64,000 nucleotides of DNA from Myxococcales bacterium (GTDB lineage: Bacteria > Myxococcota_A > Polyangia > Nannocystales > Nannocystaceae), in the NCBI GenBank assembly GCA_020633335.1, contig JACKDU010000006.1, positions 124,001 to 188,000 of the forward strand. The letters are read 5' to 3'. This document shows positions 39,241-47,962 of this stretch, piece after piece. Within the stretch, counting starts at the first letter, position 1; each line of letters begins with the position of its first letter. Below the pieces are notes generated by a model. It was not told the origin of the DNA and did not search any database. It saw only the letters and a program-made list of their open reading frames with translations. The translations under genes and the position numbers were made by a program.

Positions 39241-41976
39241 TCAGCTCAGGGTCGTCGACGTCCCGGAGCGCGCCGGGGAGCGCGAGGGAGGGCGCGGCTC
39301 GCCGATCGGCGCGCGGTCGTCGGCGAGGGTCGCGTCGGTCGTCGCCGCCCCGTGGGCGATGAGCCCGCGGCGGAGGGCGGACGCGAGCGCCGCGAGCTGG
39401 ACCGGCTTGGTCACGTAGTCATCCATCCCGGAGGCCCGCGCCCGCGACTCGTCGTCGGCGAGGGCCTCGGCGGTCATCGCCACGATCCACGGCTGCGGCC
39501 GGGGCAGGTTGAGCTTGCGGATCGCCCGGGTCGCGGTGTGGCCGTCCATCACCGGCATCTGCACGTCCATGAGGACGACGTCGTAGGCGTTGCGCTCGAC
39601 CGCCGAGACCGCCTCGGCGCCGTGACAGGCGACGTCCGCCCGGTAGCCCAGGCGATCGAGCATCCGGAGCGCGACCTTCTGGTTGATCGGGCTGTCCTCG
39701 ACCAGCAAGATCCGCGCCGGGAAGAGCTCCGCGAGCGGTCGATCGCGGTCGCTGATCCGCTGCGAGCTCCGGGACGGGAGCTCGGCGCCGAAGACCTGGT
39801 GGAGCGCGTCGTAGAGCGCCGAGCGCTTGAGCGGCTTGCTGACCAGGCCGGCCGCGCTCGTCAGCCGTCGCGCCTCGCCGAGGCGGTGGAGGGAGGCGAC
39901 GATCACCAGCGGGGCGCTGAGGTCGGTGACGCGGTCCGGGTCGGCGAAGGCCGCGTCGAGGAAGATGACGTCGACGCGCTCGCGCGCCCAGGCCTCGCGG
40001 GCCTCGGCGAGGGCGCCGAAGAGCCGCGCCTCGATCCCCCAGGGGCGGAGCTGCTCGGCGAGCGCCTCGCGGACCACCGGGCTGCGATCGACGATCGACG
40101 CGACCTTGCCGGCGAGCCAGGGCTGCGCCGCCGGCTGCGGGCGGCCGGGCTCGTAGGCGATCGTGAAGGCGAATTCGCTGCCCTGGCCGGGCGTGCTGCG
40201 GACCTCGATCGTCCCGCCCAGGAGCTCGACGAGGCGCCGGCAGATCGCCAAGCCGAGCCCGGTTCCGCCGAAGCGGCGGGTCGTCGAGGCGTCGACCTGG
40301 GAGAAGGGCTGAAAGAGGAGAGCTCGCCGATCCTCGGGGATGCCGATCCCGGTGTCGCGGACCGCGAAGCGGAGCGAGCCGTCGATCTTGGCGACGAAGA
40401 CCTCGACCGCCCCGGCGGCGGTGAACTTGACCGCGTTGCCGACCAGGTTGGCGAGGATCTGCCGCAGGCGGGTCGGATCGGAGATGCAGGTCTCGGGGCA
40501 GCCGTCCTCGATGTGGTAGACGAGCGCGACGTCCTTCTTGGCCGCGGCCTCGCCGAAGAGGTCGAGGGTCTCCTCGACGCAGGCGCGGACGTCGAGCTCA
40601 GCGCGCTCGAGATCGAGCTTGCCGGCCTCGATCTTCGAGAAGTCGAGGATGTCGCCGAGGACCGCGAGGAGGGCCTGGCCGCTCTTGCGGATGACGTCGA
40701 CGCACTCCCGCTGCTCGGTGCTGAGGGGCATGTCCAGGAGGACGCTGGTCATCCCGATCACGCCGTTCATCGGCGTCCGGATCTCGTGGCTCATCGACGC
40801 GAGGAATTCGGACTTCGCGCGGGAGGCCTCCTGGGCGGCGAGCTGAGCCGCCTCGGCGGCGGCGAGCGCCCGCTCGCGGGCGATCACGCGGGCGAGCTGG
40901 GCGATGATCGCCGCCTGTCCGGGGGCGAGGAGCGGCTCGACGTCCTCCCGCGCCAGCGGCTCCGCGGTGAGGAGGGCGATCCCCGCGACCGCCTCGCCGT
41001 CGACCTGCAGCGGGATCCCGACCAGGCGGCGGAGGCCCGCGTCGCGGAGGGCCCCGAGCTCCGCGTCGTCGGCCTCGCGGAGATCGATCCAGGTGTTGGT
41101 GGGCATGCTCGGGAGGTCTCGGAACCACCGCCCCGCGACGAGGCGTGTCAGCGCCGCGTCGACGGCCGGGGGGCGATCGCCGGGGAGCTCGCGGGTGATC
41201 TGCTCGCCGACGACGCTGACCGCGATCTCGAAGCCGGTCGCCCGCGAGAGCGGCGCGAGCGCGGCCTGGACCAGGTCGGAGGTCGTCTTCGCCTCGCTCG
41301 AGGCGCTGGCGAGCGCGGAGAGGAGCTCGAGGAGCACGTTCTGGCCGTGGAGGGCCTGCGCGCGGCTCTCGGTCAGGGCGGCGGCGCGGAGCGACTCGTC
41401 GCGGTGACGCAGCATCACCCGGAGGCCGAGCCCGGAGAGGAGGAGGAAGAGCGGCGGCACCGTGAGGCCGATGGTCGCGGCCTCCGGGCTGACGACCGAC
41501 GCGTCGGTTTCGAAGCGCAGCGCCATCGCCACGACCCAGGTCGCGCTCAGGTAGAAGCTCCACGAGAGGAGCGCCCGCGCGTCGAGCATGGTGGCGAGGA
41601 CGAGCGCGCCGGCGAGCGAGAGCCCGCCGGTCGCGTGGACGGCGAGGGGCGCGCCGACGACGGTCGAGGCCCCGATGACGACCCCCGCGACCGCGAGCGC
41701 GACCTTGGCGGCGACGCGTTGATCGCCGCGCCACCAGAAGAACCACGCGAACGCGTGCGGGACCAGGCCCGCGCCGTAGGCCACCGCGACCTTGGCGATC
41801 GTCGGCGGATCCTGGCGGAGCGAGACCGAGAGCGGCCCGAGGCAGCCGCCGACGAGGAGGACGAGCTCGGCGGCGAGGAAGCGCGGGAGGAAGCGCCGAC
41901 GATACGCGTCCAGCGGATCATCGTGCCCGCGGCTCTCCTCGTCGCGCCGCGACGACGTGCTCCTCTCCCCCTCCAC
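39241..41976 (-). CDS. Hybrid sensor histidine kinase with two receiver domains
   Basis: A 911-residue protein. About six membrane helices lie in residues ~25-190, then a GAF-like sensor (~210-365), HisKA with phospho-His in MSHEIRTPMNG, and an intact HATPase (NLVGNAVKFT, DTGIGIP, GGTGLGLAI). Two receiver modules follow: the first is degenerate (VIFLDAAFAD), the second intact (Asp in VLMDVQMPVMDG, Lys in YVTKPVQ). It lacks an HPt domain. It converges on the HPt-cyclase operon with a 16-base gap, so the HPt protein encoded there is a plausible relay partner. Confidence 0.92.
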   Translation of the reverse strand: MEGERSTSSRRDEESRGHDDPLDAYRRRFLPRFLAAELVLLVGGCLGPLSVSLRQDPPTIAKVAVAYGAGLVPHAFAWFFWWRGDQRVAAKVALAVAGVVIGASTVVGAPLAVHATGGLSLAGALVLATMLDARALLSWSFYLSATWVVAMALRFETDASVVSPEAATIGLTVPPLFLLLSGLGLRVMLRHRDESLRAAALTESRAQALHGQNVLLELLSALASASSEAKTTSDLVQAALAPLSRATGFEIAVSVVGEQITRELPGDRPPAVDAALTRLVAGRWFRDLPSMPTNTWIDLREADDAELGALRDAGLRRLVGIPLQVDGEAVAGIALLTAEPLAREDVEPLLAPGQAAIIAQLARVIARERALAAAEAAQLAAQEASRAKSEFLASMSHEIRTPMNGVIGMTSVLLDMPLSTEQRECVDVIRKSGQALLAVLGDILDFSKIEAGKLDLERAELDVRACVEETLDLFGEAAAKKDVALVYHIEDGCPETCISDPTRLRQILANLVGNAVKFTAAGAVEVFVAKIDGSLRFAVRDTGIGIPEDRRALLFQPFSQVDASTTRRFGGTGLGLAICRRLVELLGGTIEVRSTPGQGSEFAFTIAYEPGRPQPAAQPWLAGKVASIVDRSPVVREALAEQLRPWGIEARLFGALAEAREAWARERVDVIFLDAAFADPDRVTDLSAPLVIVASLHRLGEARRLTSAAGLVSKPLKRSALYDALHQVFGAELPSRSSQRISDRDRPLAELFPARILLVEDSPINQKVALRMLDRLGYRADVACHGAEAVSAVERNAYDVVLMDVQMPVMDGHTATRAIRKLNLPRPQPWIVAMTAEALADDESRARASGMDDYVTKPVQLAALASALRRGLIAHGAATTDATLADDRAPIGEPRPPSRSPARSGTSTTLS

Positions 41977-42058
41977 GGCGGGAACGTAGCACGGCGCCGC
42001 GGCGCCATCGTCGTCCGCGCCCGCGCCGAAGATGCGCCCCAGCGCACGGCGCGCGACC

Positions 42059-42523
42059 TCAGCCGCGGACGGGGTAGGGCGCCCCCTCGAGGGTCAAGAG
42101 GTCGAGCGGGTAGATCGGTCCGCCGTCGGCGACGTGGGTCAGGATCTGCCGGACCTCGTCGCCGCGGAGCGGGTAGCGATCGAGCTCGTCGAGGCTCACC
42201 CAGGCGGCGGCCTGCGAGTGGCGATCGGCGATCGACTTCGGCGGCGTGTCGTCGGCCGGGTAGGCGGTGAAGATCGCCCGGACGCGGGCGTAGTCGGCGA
42301 GCGGCGTGTGCTCGACGCGGACGATCCCGTCGACGACGATCGGGATCCCGGCCTCCTCGAGGGTCTCGCGGGCGGCGGCGTCGACGAGGCGCTCCCCGGG
42401 GTCGGCGCGGCCCGCCGGCAGGTACCAGCGCTCGCCGTGCTTGCGCTCGTGGACCAGGAGGAAGCGGCGGCCGAGGCGGACCACCGCGAGGGCGATGAAG
42501 ACGGTCGGCTGCCAGCTGCTCAT
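42059..42523 (-). CDS. Nudix hydrolase
   Basis: A 154-residue cytoplasmic enzyme with a complete Nudix box (GRADPGERLVDAAARETLEEAG, fitting Gx5Ex7REUxEExGU) at about residues 38-60. Nudix enzymes hydrolyse nucleoside diphosphates linked to another moiety using Mg. The FLLVHERKHGERWYLPAG segment is like the MTH1/NUDT18 group that acts on oxidised (deoxy)nucleotides, but the substrate cannot be fixed from sequence. Monocistronic. Confidence 0.9.
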   Translation of the reverse strand: MSSWQPTVFIALAVVRLGRRFLLVHERKHGERWYLPAGRADPGERLVDAAARETLEEAGIPIVVDGIVRVEHTPLADYARVRAIFTAYPADDTPPKSIADRHSQAAAWVSLDELDRYPLRGDEVRQILTHVADGGPIYPLDLLTLEGAPYPVRG

Positions 42524-42638
42524 GTCGTCCTGCGGCGCTCGATCGCCGCGCGGGGCCGCGATCGCGAGCGCATCCTAGCCGTAGCCCCTCGGCGGCGGCC
42601 GTGGCAAGCTCGATGAACGAGCGCGCCAGAGGTCGTTT

Positions 42639-43967
42639 TTGCACCCCGTCGTCCGTCTCACCCGCGCGATCCTGCGGCTCTCCCTGCGGATCTTCTTCCG
42701 CCGGATCGAGCTCGACGGGGTCGAGCGGGTGCCGCTGCAGGGGCCGGTGATCTTCGTCCTCAACCACCCCAACGGCCTCATCGATCCGGTCTTCCTCCTC
42801 TGCCTCGCGCCGCGGCCGGTCTCCTACGTCGCCAAGTCGACGCTCTTTCGGATGCCGGTGATCGGCTACCTGGTGCGGGCCTTCGACTCGCTGCCGGTGC
42901 AGCGCCGCCAGGACGCGTCGACCGGCACCGACAACCGCGAGACCTTCGCGCGCGCGCGCGAGCTCCTCGGGCGCGGCGGCAGCCTGGGGATCTTCCCGGA
43001 GGGCATCTCCCACTCCGGGCCCCGCCTCGCGCCGCTCAAGACCGGGGCCGCGCGGATCGCCCTCGGGACTGGCCTTGAGGACATCACGATCGTCCCGGCC
43101 GGCCTCTACTACAGCGACAAGGCGATCTTCCGCTCCGAGGCGCTGGTCTACTTCGGCGCGCCGCTGGCGGTCGAGGCGGCGCCGCTCGGCGACGACGGCG
43201 AGCCGCCGCGCGAGGCGGTCCGGGCGCTCACCGAGCGGATCGAGGCGGCGCTCGGCGAGGTCACCCTGCAGGCGGACGAGCGGGCCGCGCTCGCGCTCGT
43301 CGATCGGGTCGCCCGGCTCCTCGCCGCGGCCGCCCGCGCCGGCGACTCGACGCTCGGCGACGACTTCGCGCTGCGCCGCCGGCTCATCGCCGGCTACGGC
43401 CGCCTCCGCGTCGAGGCGCCCGCCGAGCTCGACGCCCTGATCACGCGCGTCAGCGACTACGAGGCCGAGGTCCTGGCCCTCGGCCTCGATCCCGAGCACC
43501 CGCCCCCCGAGGCGCTGAGCGCCGGCCTCATCCTCGGGATCGGCCTCCGCTCGCTCGCCCGCCTCGTCCTCCTCGCGCCCTTCGCCCTCGTCGGCACCGC
43601 GATCCACTACCCGGCCTACCGGGCGATCGGCGTCATCGCCCGTCGGATCGCCCGCGGCGACGACGATCTGCTCGCGACGATCAAGGTGCTGGCGGCGCTC
43701 CTCCTCTTCCCGCTCTCGTGGGGCGCGGCCGGCCTCGCCGTCGGCCTCGCCGGCGGCGGCGCGCTGGCCGGCGTCGCGGCGGCCGTCGCCGCGCCGCTGA
43801 CCGGCTGGATCGCGCTCCGCTTCTGGGAGCGCCTCGAGTGGCTCGCCGCCGGCGCCCGCCTGGCGTGGGTCTGGATCACCCAGCGCTCGCTCCTCGGCCG
43901 CCTCGCCGACGAGCGCGCGGCGATCTACGACGCCGTCGTCGCCCTCGATCGTCGGCTCCACGGCTGA
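42639..43967 (+). CDS. GPAT-like phospholipid acyltransferase with C-terminal membrane domain
   Basis: A 442-residue protein with a probable TTG start (no in-frame ATG or GTG suits). The N-terminal ~230 residues are a PlsC-superfamily acyltransferase. Motif I is NHPNGLIDP, spacing His and Asp by five residues instead of the usual four, and motif III is FPEGISHSGPRLAPLKTGAA. Both features resemble fungal Sct1/Gpt2-type glycerol-3-phosphate acyltransferases and a bacterial relative group. The C-terminal part has 3-4 hydrophobic helices (~310-415). It probably acylates glycerol-3-phosphate or a lysophospholipid in the inner membrane. Confidence 0.85.
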   Translation: MHPVVRLTRAILRLSLRIFFRRIELDGVERVPLQGPVIFVLNHPNGLIDPVFLLCLAPRPVSYVAKSTLFRMPVIGYLVRAFDSLPVQRRQDASTGTDNRETFARARELLGRGGSLGIFPEGISHSGPRLAPLKTGAARIALGTGLEDITIVPAGLYYSDKAIFRSEALVYFGAPLAVEAAPLGDDGEPPREAVRALTERIEAALGEVTLQADERAALALVDRVARLLAAAARAGDSTLGDDFALRRRLIAGYGRLRVEAPAELDALITRVSDYEAEVLALGLDPEHPPPEALSAGLILGIGLRSLARLVLLAPFALVGTAIHYPAYRAIGVIARRIARGDDDLLATIKVLAALLLFPLSWGAAGLAVGLAGGGALAGVAAAVAAPLTGWIALRFWERLEWLAAGARLAWVWITQRSLLGRLADERAAIYDAVVALDRRLHG

Positions 43968-44131
43968 GCCCGGGACGCGTCTGCCCCCGCGCGATGATGA
44001 TCCGTCGCGGCCCGCTCCTCGGGCAGATACGCGCGGCGCGGGCTCGCAAGCGCCCGAGGCGCGCGCCGCCCCGCCGCCCGCGAAATTCCTCCGGAAGAGT
44101 CCGGATCGCGGTGTCCAATGGCCGGCTCGTC

Positions 44132-44178
44132 GCGTCGCCATCGCGTCGCATCACCATCGCGTCGCGTCGCCGCGTCGC
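44132..44178. repeat. Cluster of five GCGTCGC heptamers
   Basis: GCGTCGC occurs at 44132, 44143, 44159, 44164 and 44172, just upstream of the -35 box of the VWA lipoprotein gene. The copies are irregularly spaced (11, 16, 5 and 8 bases). Confidence 0.4.
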
Positions 44179-44195
44179 GGGGGGCTGCGATCGCC

Positions 44196-44225
44196 TTGTC
44201 GTGCGCGCGACGATCTTGCTAGCGT
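44196..44225 (+). promoter_or_regulatory. Promoter TTGTCG-N18-TAGCGT
   Basis: TTGTCG (44196-44201) and TAGCGT (44220-44225) have an 18-base spacer, the same boxes as the convergent VWA lipoprotein promoter at 46842-46871. Here the start codon lies ~90 bases downstream, so the mRNA has a leader. Confidence 0.45.
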
Positions 44226-44317
44226 GGTGAAATCGTTGTCGGTGCGATGTAAGCGTGCGCGTCCTTGGGCGCGCGCTCCGAGCCCGGCTTCAATCCCCCA
44301 TGACCGAGGTTTGACCG

Positions 44318-45628
44318 ATGAAGCGTCCCATTTCGATCCTTTGCGCCTCCGCGATGATCCTCTCCGCCTGCACCGGCGCTGAGGGCGACACCGAGTCGTC
44401 GACCGGCGACGCGTCGTCGATCACGATCACCACCAACCCGACGATGCCGACCACCACCGCGTCGACCACGGACTCGTCGACGTCGAACTCGACGAGCCAG
44501 GAGACCGAGAGCGCGACCGGCACCGGCGGCGTCCAGTGCACCGACGACAGCCAGTGCGAGGGCGACCTCAAGTGCTGCGTCGACGGGATGATCGGCGACA
44601 CCCCCTGCAACGTCGGCGAGTGCACCTTCGACCCGACCTTCTGCGGGATGGCGGTGATCGAGATCCCGATCAACACGCCGAACGTCATGCTCGTCCTCGA
44701 CAAGTCGGGCTCGATGGTCGCCAACCAGTGGGACGGCGACGCCGACCCCAACACCCCCGACGTCACCCGCTGGTACTCGCTCTTCAACGTCGTCGAGTTC
44801 ATCGCCACCGAGTTCAACAACTCGATGAACCTCGGCATGGTCCTCTACCCGTCGAAGAAGGCGAAGTCCGAGTACAACATCAACGCCTGCCTGGTCGAGG
44901 CGACCCCGGACGTGCCGACCGCGCCGACCAACGGGCCGACGATCCTCGCCAGCATGCCGCCGGAGAACGCCACCAGCGCCCAGATCGCCGGCGGCACCCC
45001 GGCCCGCGCCGGCATGATCACCGCGATCGATCACCTCTCGGGGATCATGGACGGCCTCCCGCAGTTCATGATCCTGGTGACCGACGGCGCCGCCAACTGC
45101 TCGCTCGAGGCCGCCGACGAGACCCAGCGCTTCGAGGTCTACGACGACGCGCTCACCCAGGTGGTCGCCGACGCGGCGACCAACGGGATCCCGACCTTCG
45201 TCGTCGGCATCGACATCCAGGACGTCACCTCCGAGGCCAAGCAGGACGGCAACCCCGACTCGACCAACACCTTCCAGAAGCTCAACGAGCTCGCGGTCGC
45301 GGGCGGCGTGCCGAAGAACGACCCGAACGAGCAGTTCTACAACTCGCAGAACCAGATCGAGCTGCAGGACGCGCTCACGGCGATCGCCCAGCAGGTGCTC
45401 CCCTGCGTCATCGACCTCAACCCGGTGCCCAAGTACCCCGACTTCGTCGAGGTCACGGTCGACGGCGTGGCCTACGGCAAGACCCAGGTCACCGACTGCG
45501 CGAGCGAGGACGGCTGGAAGTTCGTCGACGACACCTACATGCAGATCCAGCTCTGCGGTCAGGCCTGCGCCGACTTCCAGGGGAGCGGCAGCCTCGACGC
45601 CCAGTACAAGTGCCCGGGTTCGGGCTAG
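44318..45628 (+). CDS. Secreted VWA-domain lipoprotein
   Basis: A 436-residue predicted lipoprotein (lipobox LSAC, Cys 18). Residues 20-72 are a Thr/Ser linker. A short Cys-rich segment (CTDDSQCEGDLKCC) precedes a VWA domain (~115-370) with MIDAS DKSGSM and an ILVTDG strand. The C-terminal ~65 residues have four Cys and resemble an extra beta domain. VWA lipoproteins of this kind are abundant in myxobacteria and probably bind ligands at the outer membrane. A second VWA lipoprotein is convergent 70 bases away. Confidence 0.85.
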   Translation: MKRPISILCASAMILSACTGAEGDTESSTGDASSITITTNPTMPTTTASTTDSSTSNSTSQETESATGTGGVQCTDDSQCEGDLKCCVDGMIGDTPCNVGECTFDPTFCGMAVIEIPINTPNVMLVLDKSGSMVANQWDGDADPNTPDVTRWYSLFNVVEFIATEFNNSMNLGMVLYPSKKAKSEYNINACLVEATPDVPTAPTNGPTILASMPPENATSAQIAGGTPARAGMITAIDHLSGIMDGLPQFMILVTDGAANCSLEAADETQRFEVYDDALTQVVADAATNGIPTFVVGIDIQDVTSEAKQDGNPDSTNTFQKLNELAVAGGVPKNDPNEQFYNSQNQIELQDALTAIAQQVLPCVIDLNPVPKYPDFVEVTVDGVAYGKTQVTDCASEDGWKFVDDTYMQIQLCGQACADFQGSGSLDAQYKCPGSG

Positions 45629-45698
45629 CGCGCGCGCAGGCGTCGAGCGTCGAGGGTCGTCCGCGAGGGCGGCCCTCGCCCGCTTCGAAGGGGCTCGG

Positions 45699-46835
45699 CT
45701 AGACCGGCGGGAAGGTCTCGCAGGACGCCTTGATCACCTCGAGCGCCTCGGCGAGCGGGGTTGTGAAGTCCTCGTCGCAGATGTTCCCCCAGTAGGAGTT
45801 CGGCGCGTTGAGCTCGAGGAACTGGTGGAGGCGCGGGGCCTTGACCGCGAGCGGGTCGTCGCCCGGGCCGCAGGACGACGACTTCGGGCCGGTGATCGCG
45901 ACCGCGACGAAGCGGTCCTTCTCGCCGCCCTTGAGGTCGACGAGGAGCTGCTGGTACTCGACCACCGGCGTCGGGATGTAGATGCCGAGGGGATCCCAGG
46001 TCTCCGGGACCATCATCCGCGACTGATCGTCCTCGTCGGTGATGATCATGATCACCAGGAGCGCGTCGTCGCGGAGGAAGCCGGCGTTGTACATCTCCTG
46101 GTCCTGGACCCGGTCGATCACCCCGGCCCGGAGCGCCTCGAGCGGCATCTCGTCGAACTCGCCGCCGTCCATCGAGGCGACGCAGGTGAACTGCTTGGAG
46201 ACCACGTCGATCGGTCCCTGCTCGATCCACTTGCCGGGGGGCTCGTCGGCGCACTTGAGGCGGTCCGCCTTGTGCTGGAGGCGGCCGCGGTGGCCCTGGC
46301 CGCAGAGGAGGAAGACGCACATGTCCTTGCCGGCCATGTCGGTCGAGATCACGCCGACCCGGTAGTCGACCCCCTTCTTCTGGACGAGCTGCTCGTCGAT
46401 CGTCTGCATGAAGGAGGGGAAGGCCTCGGTGAGCTTGTCCTGCTGGTCGCTCATCGACCCCGAGTCGTCGATCACAAAGAGGATGTCGACCTTGGTGCAG
46501 CCGGCCGGCTCCTCGCCGGTGGTGGTCTCCTCGAAGCCGATGTCGAGCTTGAAGGAGTCGGTGGTCGACGAGCCGGTCGCCGACGCGGTGCCGCTGTCGT
46601 CGGTGGTCGACGAGCCGGTGCCCGAGGCGCTCGCGGTGCCGCTCGAGGTCGAGTCCGTCGCGCTCGCCGACGCGCTCGCCGACGCGCTCGCGCTCGCCGA
46701 CGCGCTCGCGGTCGCGCCGGTGATCCCGCTGCTCGCGCTGGCCGAGCCGCTCGCGGAGCTGTCGTCTCCGCAGCCGACGAGGAGGAGGGGGAGCGAGAGG
46801 GCGAGGAGGAGCGGGCGCGGGACAAGGGAGGCCAT
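45699..46835 (-). CDS. Secreted VWA-domain lipoprotein with SA-repeat linker
   Basis: A 378-residue predicted lipoprotein (lipobox LVGC, Cys 22). Residues 25-95 are a low-complexity linker with a long alternating Ser-Ala run and Thr/Gly stretches. A VWA domain follows (MIDAS DDSGSM in ILFVIDDSGSMSDQQ; later an IITDEDDQS strand). Several Cys (CVFLLCGQGH, SCGPGDD, CETFPPV) suggest disulfides in inserts and the C-terminus. It is unlike the neighbouring VWA lipoprotein beyond the MIDAS, so the pair are not recent duplicates. Confidence 0.85.
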   Translation of the reverse strand: MASLVPRPLLLALSLPLLLVGCGDDSSASGSASASSGITGATASASASASASASASASATDSTSSGTASASGTGSSTTDDSGTASATGSSTTDSFKLDIGFEETTTGEEPAGCTKVDILFVIDDSGSMSDQQDKLTEAFPSFMQTIDEQLVQKKGVDYRVGVISTDMAGKDMCVFLLCGQGHRGRLQHKADRLKCADEPPGKWIEQGPIDVVSKQFTCVASMDGGEFDEMPLEALRAGVIDRVQDQEMYNAGFLRDDALLVIMIITDEDDQSRMMVPETWDPLGIYIPTPVVEYQQLLVDLKGGEKDRFVAVAITGPKSSSCGPGDDPLAVKAPRLHQFLELNAPNSYWGNICDEDFTTPLAEALEVIKASCETFPPV

Positions 46836-46841
46836 GGGCGC

Positions 46842-46871
46842 ACGCTACCAGGGCCGGGAACGCGCCGACAA
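46842..46871 (-). promoter_or_regulatory. Leaderless-type promoter TTGTCG-N18-TAGCGT
   Basis: On the minus strand, TTGTCG (46871-46866) and TAGCGT (46847-46842) have an 18-base spacer; ATG 46835 follows after six bases. Confidence 0.55.
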
Positions 46872-46926
46872 GGGCCGAGCGGCCGGCCGACCGCGACCGA
46901 GACCGAGACCGAGGGGAAGCCCTCGG

Positions 46927-47502
46927 CTAGCGGCCGTCGAAGCGGGCCTTGGCCTCCATCACCGAGGCGACGTAGCGCTGGCTCGTCTTCGGCAGGCCGG
47001 TCCCCGCCTTCTGCCACTTCTTCACGTTGCCGGGCCCCGCGTTGTAGGCGGCGATCGCCAGGCGCTCGCTGCCGTCGAACTTCCCGAGCATCGCTGAGAG
47101 GTAGTAGGTGCCGGCGCGGACGTTGAAGTCGGGGTTGTAGGGCCGCGAGGTCTCGCCCATCTGCTTGGCGAGGCCCTTGGCGGTCGACGGCATCAACTGC
47201 ATGTAGCCGGCGGCGCCGCCGGGGCCCCGCGCCTTGGGATCGAACTTGCTCTCGACCCAGATCACGGCGTTGATGAGGTTGGGATCGACCCCGTAGCGGC
47301 GGGCGGCGTCCCGCACGTGGGGCTGAGCCTGGGCGATCCGGGCGCGCTCCGCCGGGGTCCAGCTCCCGCCGATCTCGGCGGCGGCGGTGGTCGATGAGGA
47401 CTTGCCCTTGCCGCCCGCGCTCGCGCAGGCGGCCGCGGTGAGGAGGAGCAAGAAGGACGCCAGTGTCGCGCTGGCGATCGCTCGGTGCCGGCGAACTACC
47501 AT
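46927..47502 (-). CDS. Lytic transglycosylase (SLT/Slt70-type) lipoprotein
   Basis: A 191-residue predicted lipoprotein starting MVVRRHRAIASATLASFLL, with Cys in TAAAC. The start is fixed by the signal peptide and the promoter six bases upstream. The domain is a goose-type/Slt lytic transglycosylase that cleaves peptidoglycan glycan strands forming 1,6-anhydro ends. Catalytic Glu 84 lies in NAVIWVESKFDP; GGAAGYMQLMPSTA and LAIAAYNAGPGNVKKW are the other family motifs. It acts in the periplasm, probably anchored to a membrane. Confidence 0.92.
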   Translation of the reverse strand: MVVRRHRAIASATLASFLLLLTAAACASAGGKGKSSSTTAAAEIGGSWTPAERARIAQAQPHVRDAARRYGVDPNLINAVIWVESKFDPKARGPGGAAGYMQLMPSTAKGLAKQMGETSRPYNPDFNVRAGTYYLSAMLGKFDGSERLAIAAYNAGPGNVKKWQKAGTGLPKTSQRYVASVMEAKARFDGR

Positions 47503-47508
47503 GGCGAG

Positions 47509-47537
47509 ACGGTAGGAGAGATCGCGGCGGCGCCCAA
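47509..47537 (-). promoter_or_regulatory. Leaderless-type promoter TTGGGC-N17-TACCGT
   Basis: On the minus strand, TTGGGC (47537-47532) and TACCGT (47514-47509) have a 17-base spacer; ATG 47502 follows after six bases. Confidence 0.5.
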
Positions 47538-47830
47538 GAAAGCGTCGGCGGCGGCGGGTCGTTGGCGACGCGGCGGCCATCTCGTCTGCAGGCTAGCGAG
47601 GCCGACGCCCCTGATCCACCCTGATCTGCCCTCGGACGGCGCCGTGATCTGCCCGAGATTTCCTGGTCCACGCGGGGGCCCGGGCACACGAGGGATCGCA
47701 CATCCGGGGCGGCGGCGATCGCGGCAAACCCCGCCAGGGACCCGGCGATCGCGCTATAAACCCCCGCCCGCGGCCGCCCAGAGGGTCGGAGAGGGGAGGC
47801 GGGCGGCCCTCGCGTCCCCGCGCGGAGTGC
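47538..47830. other. Intergenic region between the transglycosylase and rplU promoters
   Basis: About 290 bases with no gene. A TATAAA word at 47755-47760 could be an additional -10 for the ribosomal operon, but no -35 partner is evident. Confidence 0.3.
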
Positions 47831-47858
47831 TTGACCGCGGGGGCGACTTCCCTAAACT
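47831..47858 (+). promoter_or_regulatory. Promoter for rplU-rpmA-obg: TTGACC-N16-TAAACT
   Basis: TTGACC (47831-47836) and TAAACT (47853-47858) with a 16-base spacer form the best sigma-70 match in this region. The predicted start near 47865 leaves a ~95-base leader with a CCCCC/GGGGG hairpin, room for the autoregulation known for ribosomal protein operons, though no specific leader class is recognised. Confidence 0.5.
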
Positions 47859-47962
47859 CCATCCTCCCCCGGCCCTGTGGGGGCGAAATCGACTGGGCAG
47901 CCGCGGCCAGCTTCAAGGCCGCCGCCAGGGCGGGCGAGTCGCCTGAGAATTGAGAGAGAATC

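Larger units (their letters stand above)
43968..44317. other. Intergenic region upstream of a VWA lipoprotein gene
   Basis: About 350 bases with no gene. It contains five copies of GCGTCGC within 44132-44178, a promoter at 44196-44225 and a ~90-base leader with GAGG near 44305 before ATG 44318. Confidence 0.4.

Noticed and set aside
43876..44157. Minus-strand frame overlapping the end of the acyltransferase gene
   Set aside because: Arg/Gly/Pro-rich shadow with no motif; the region upstream of 44318 reads as intergenic.
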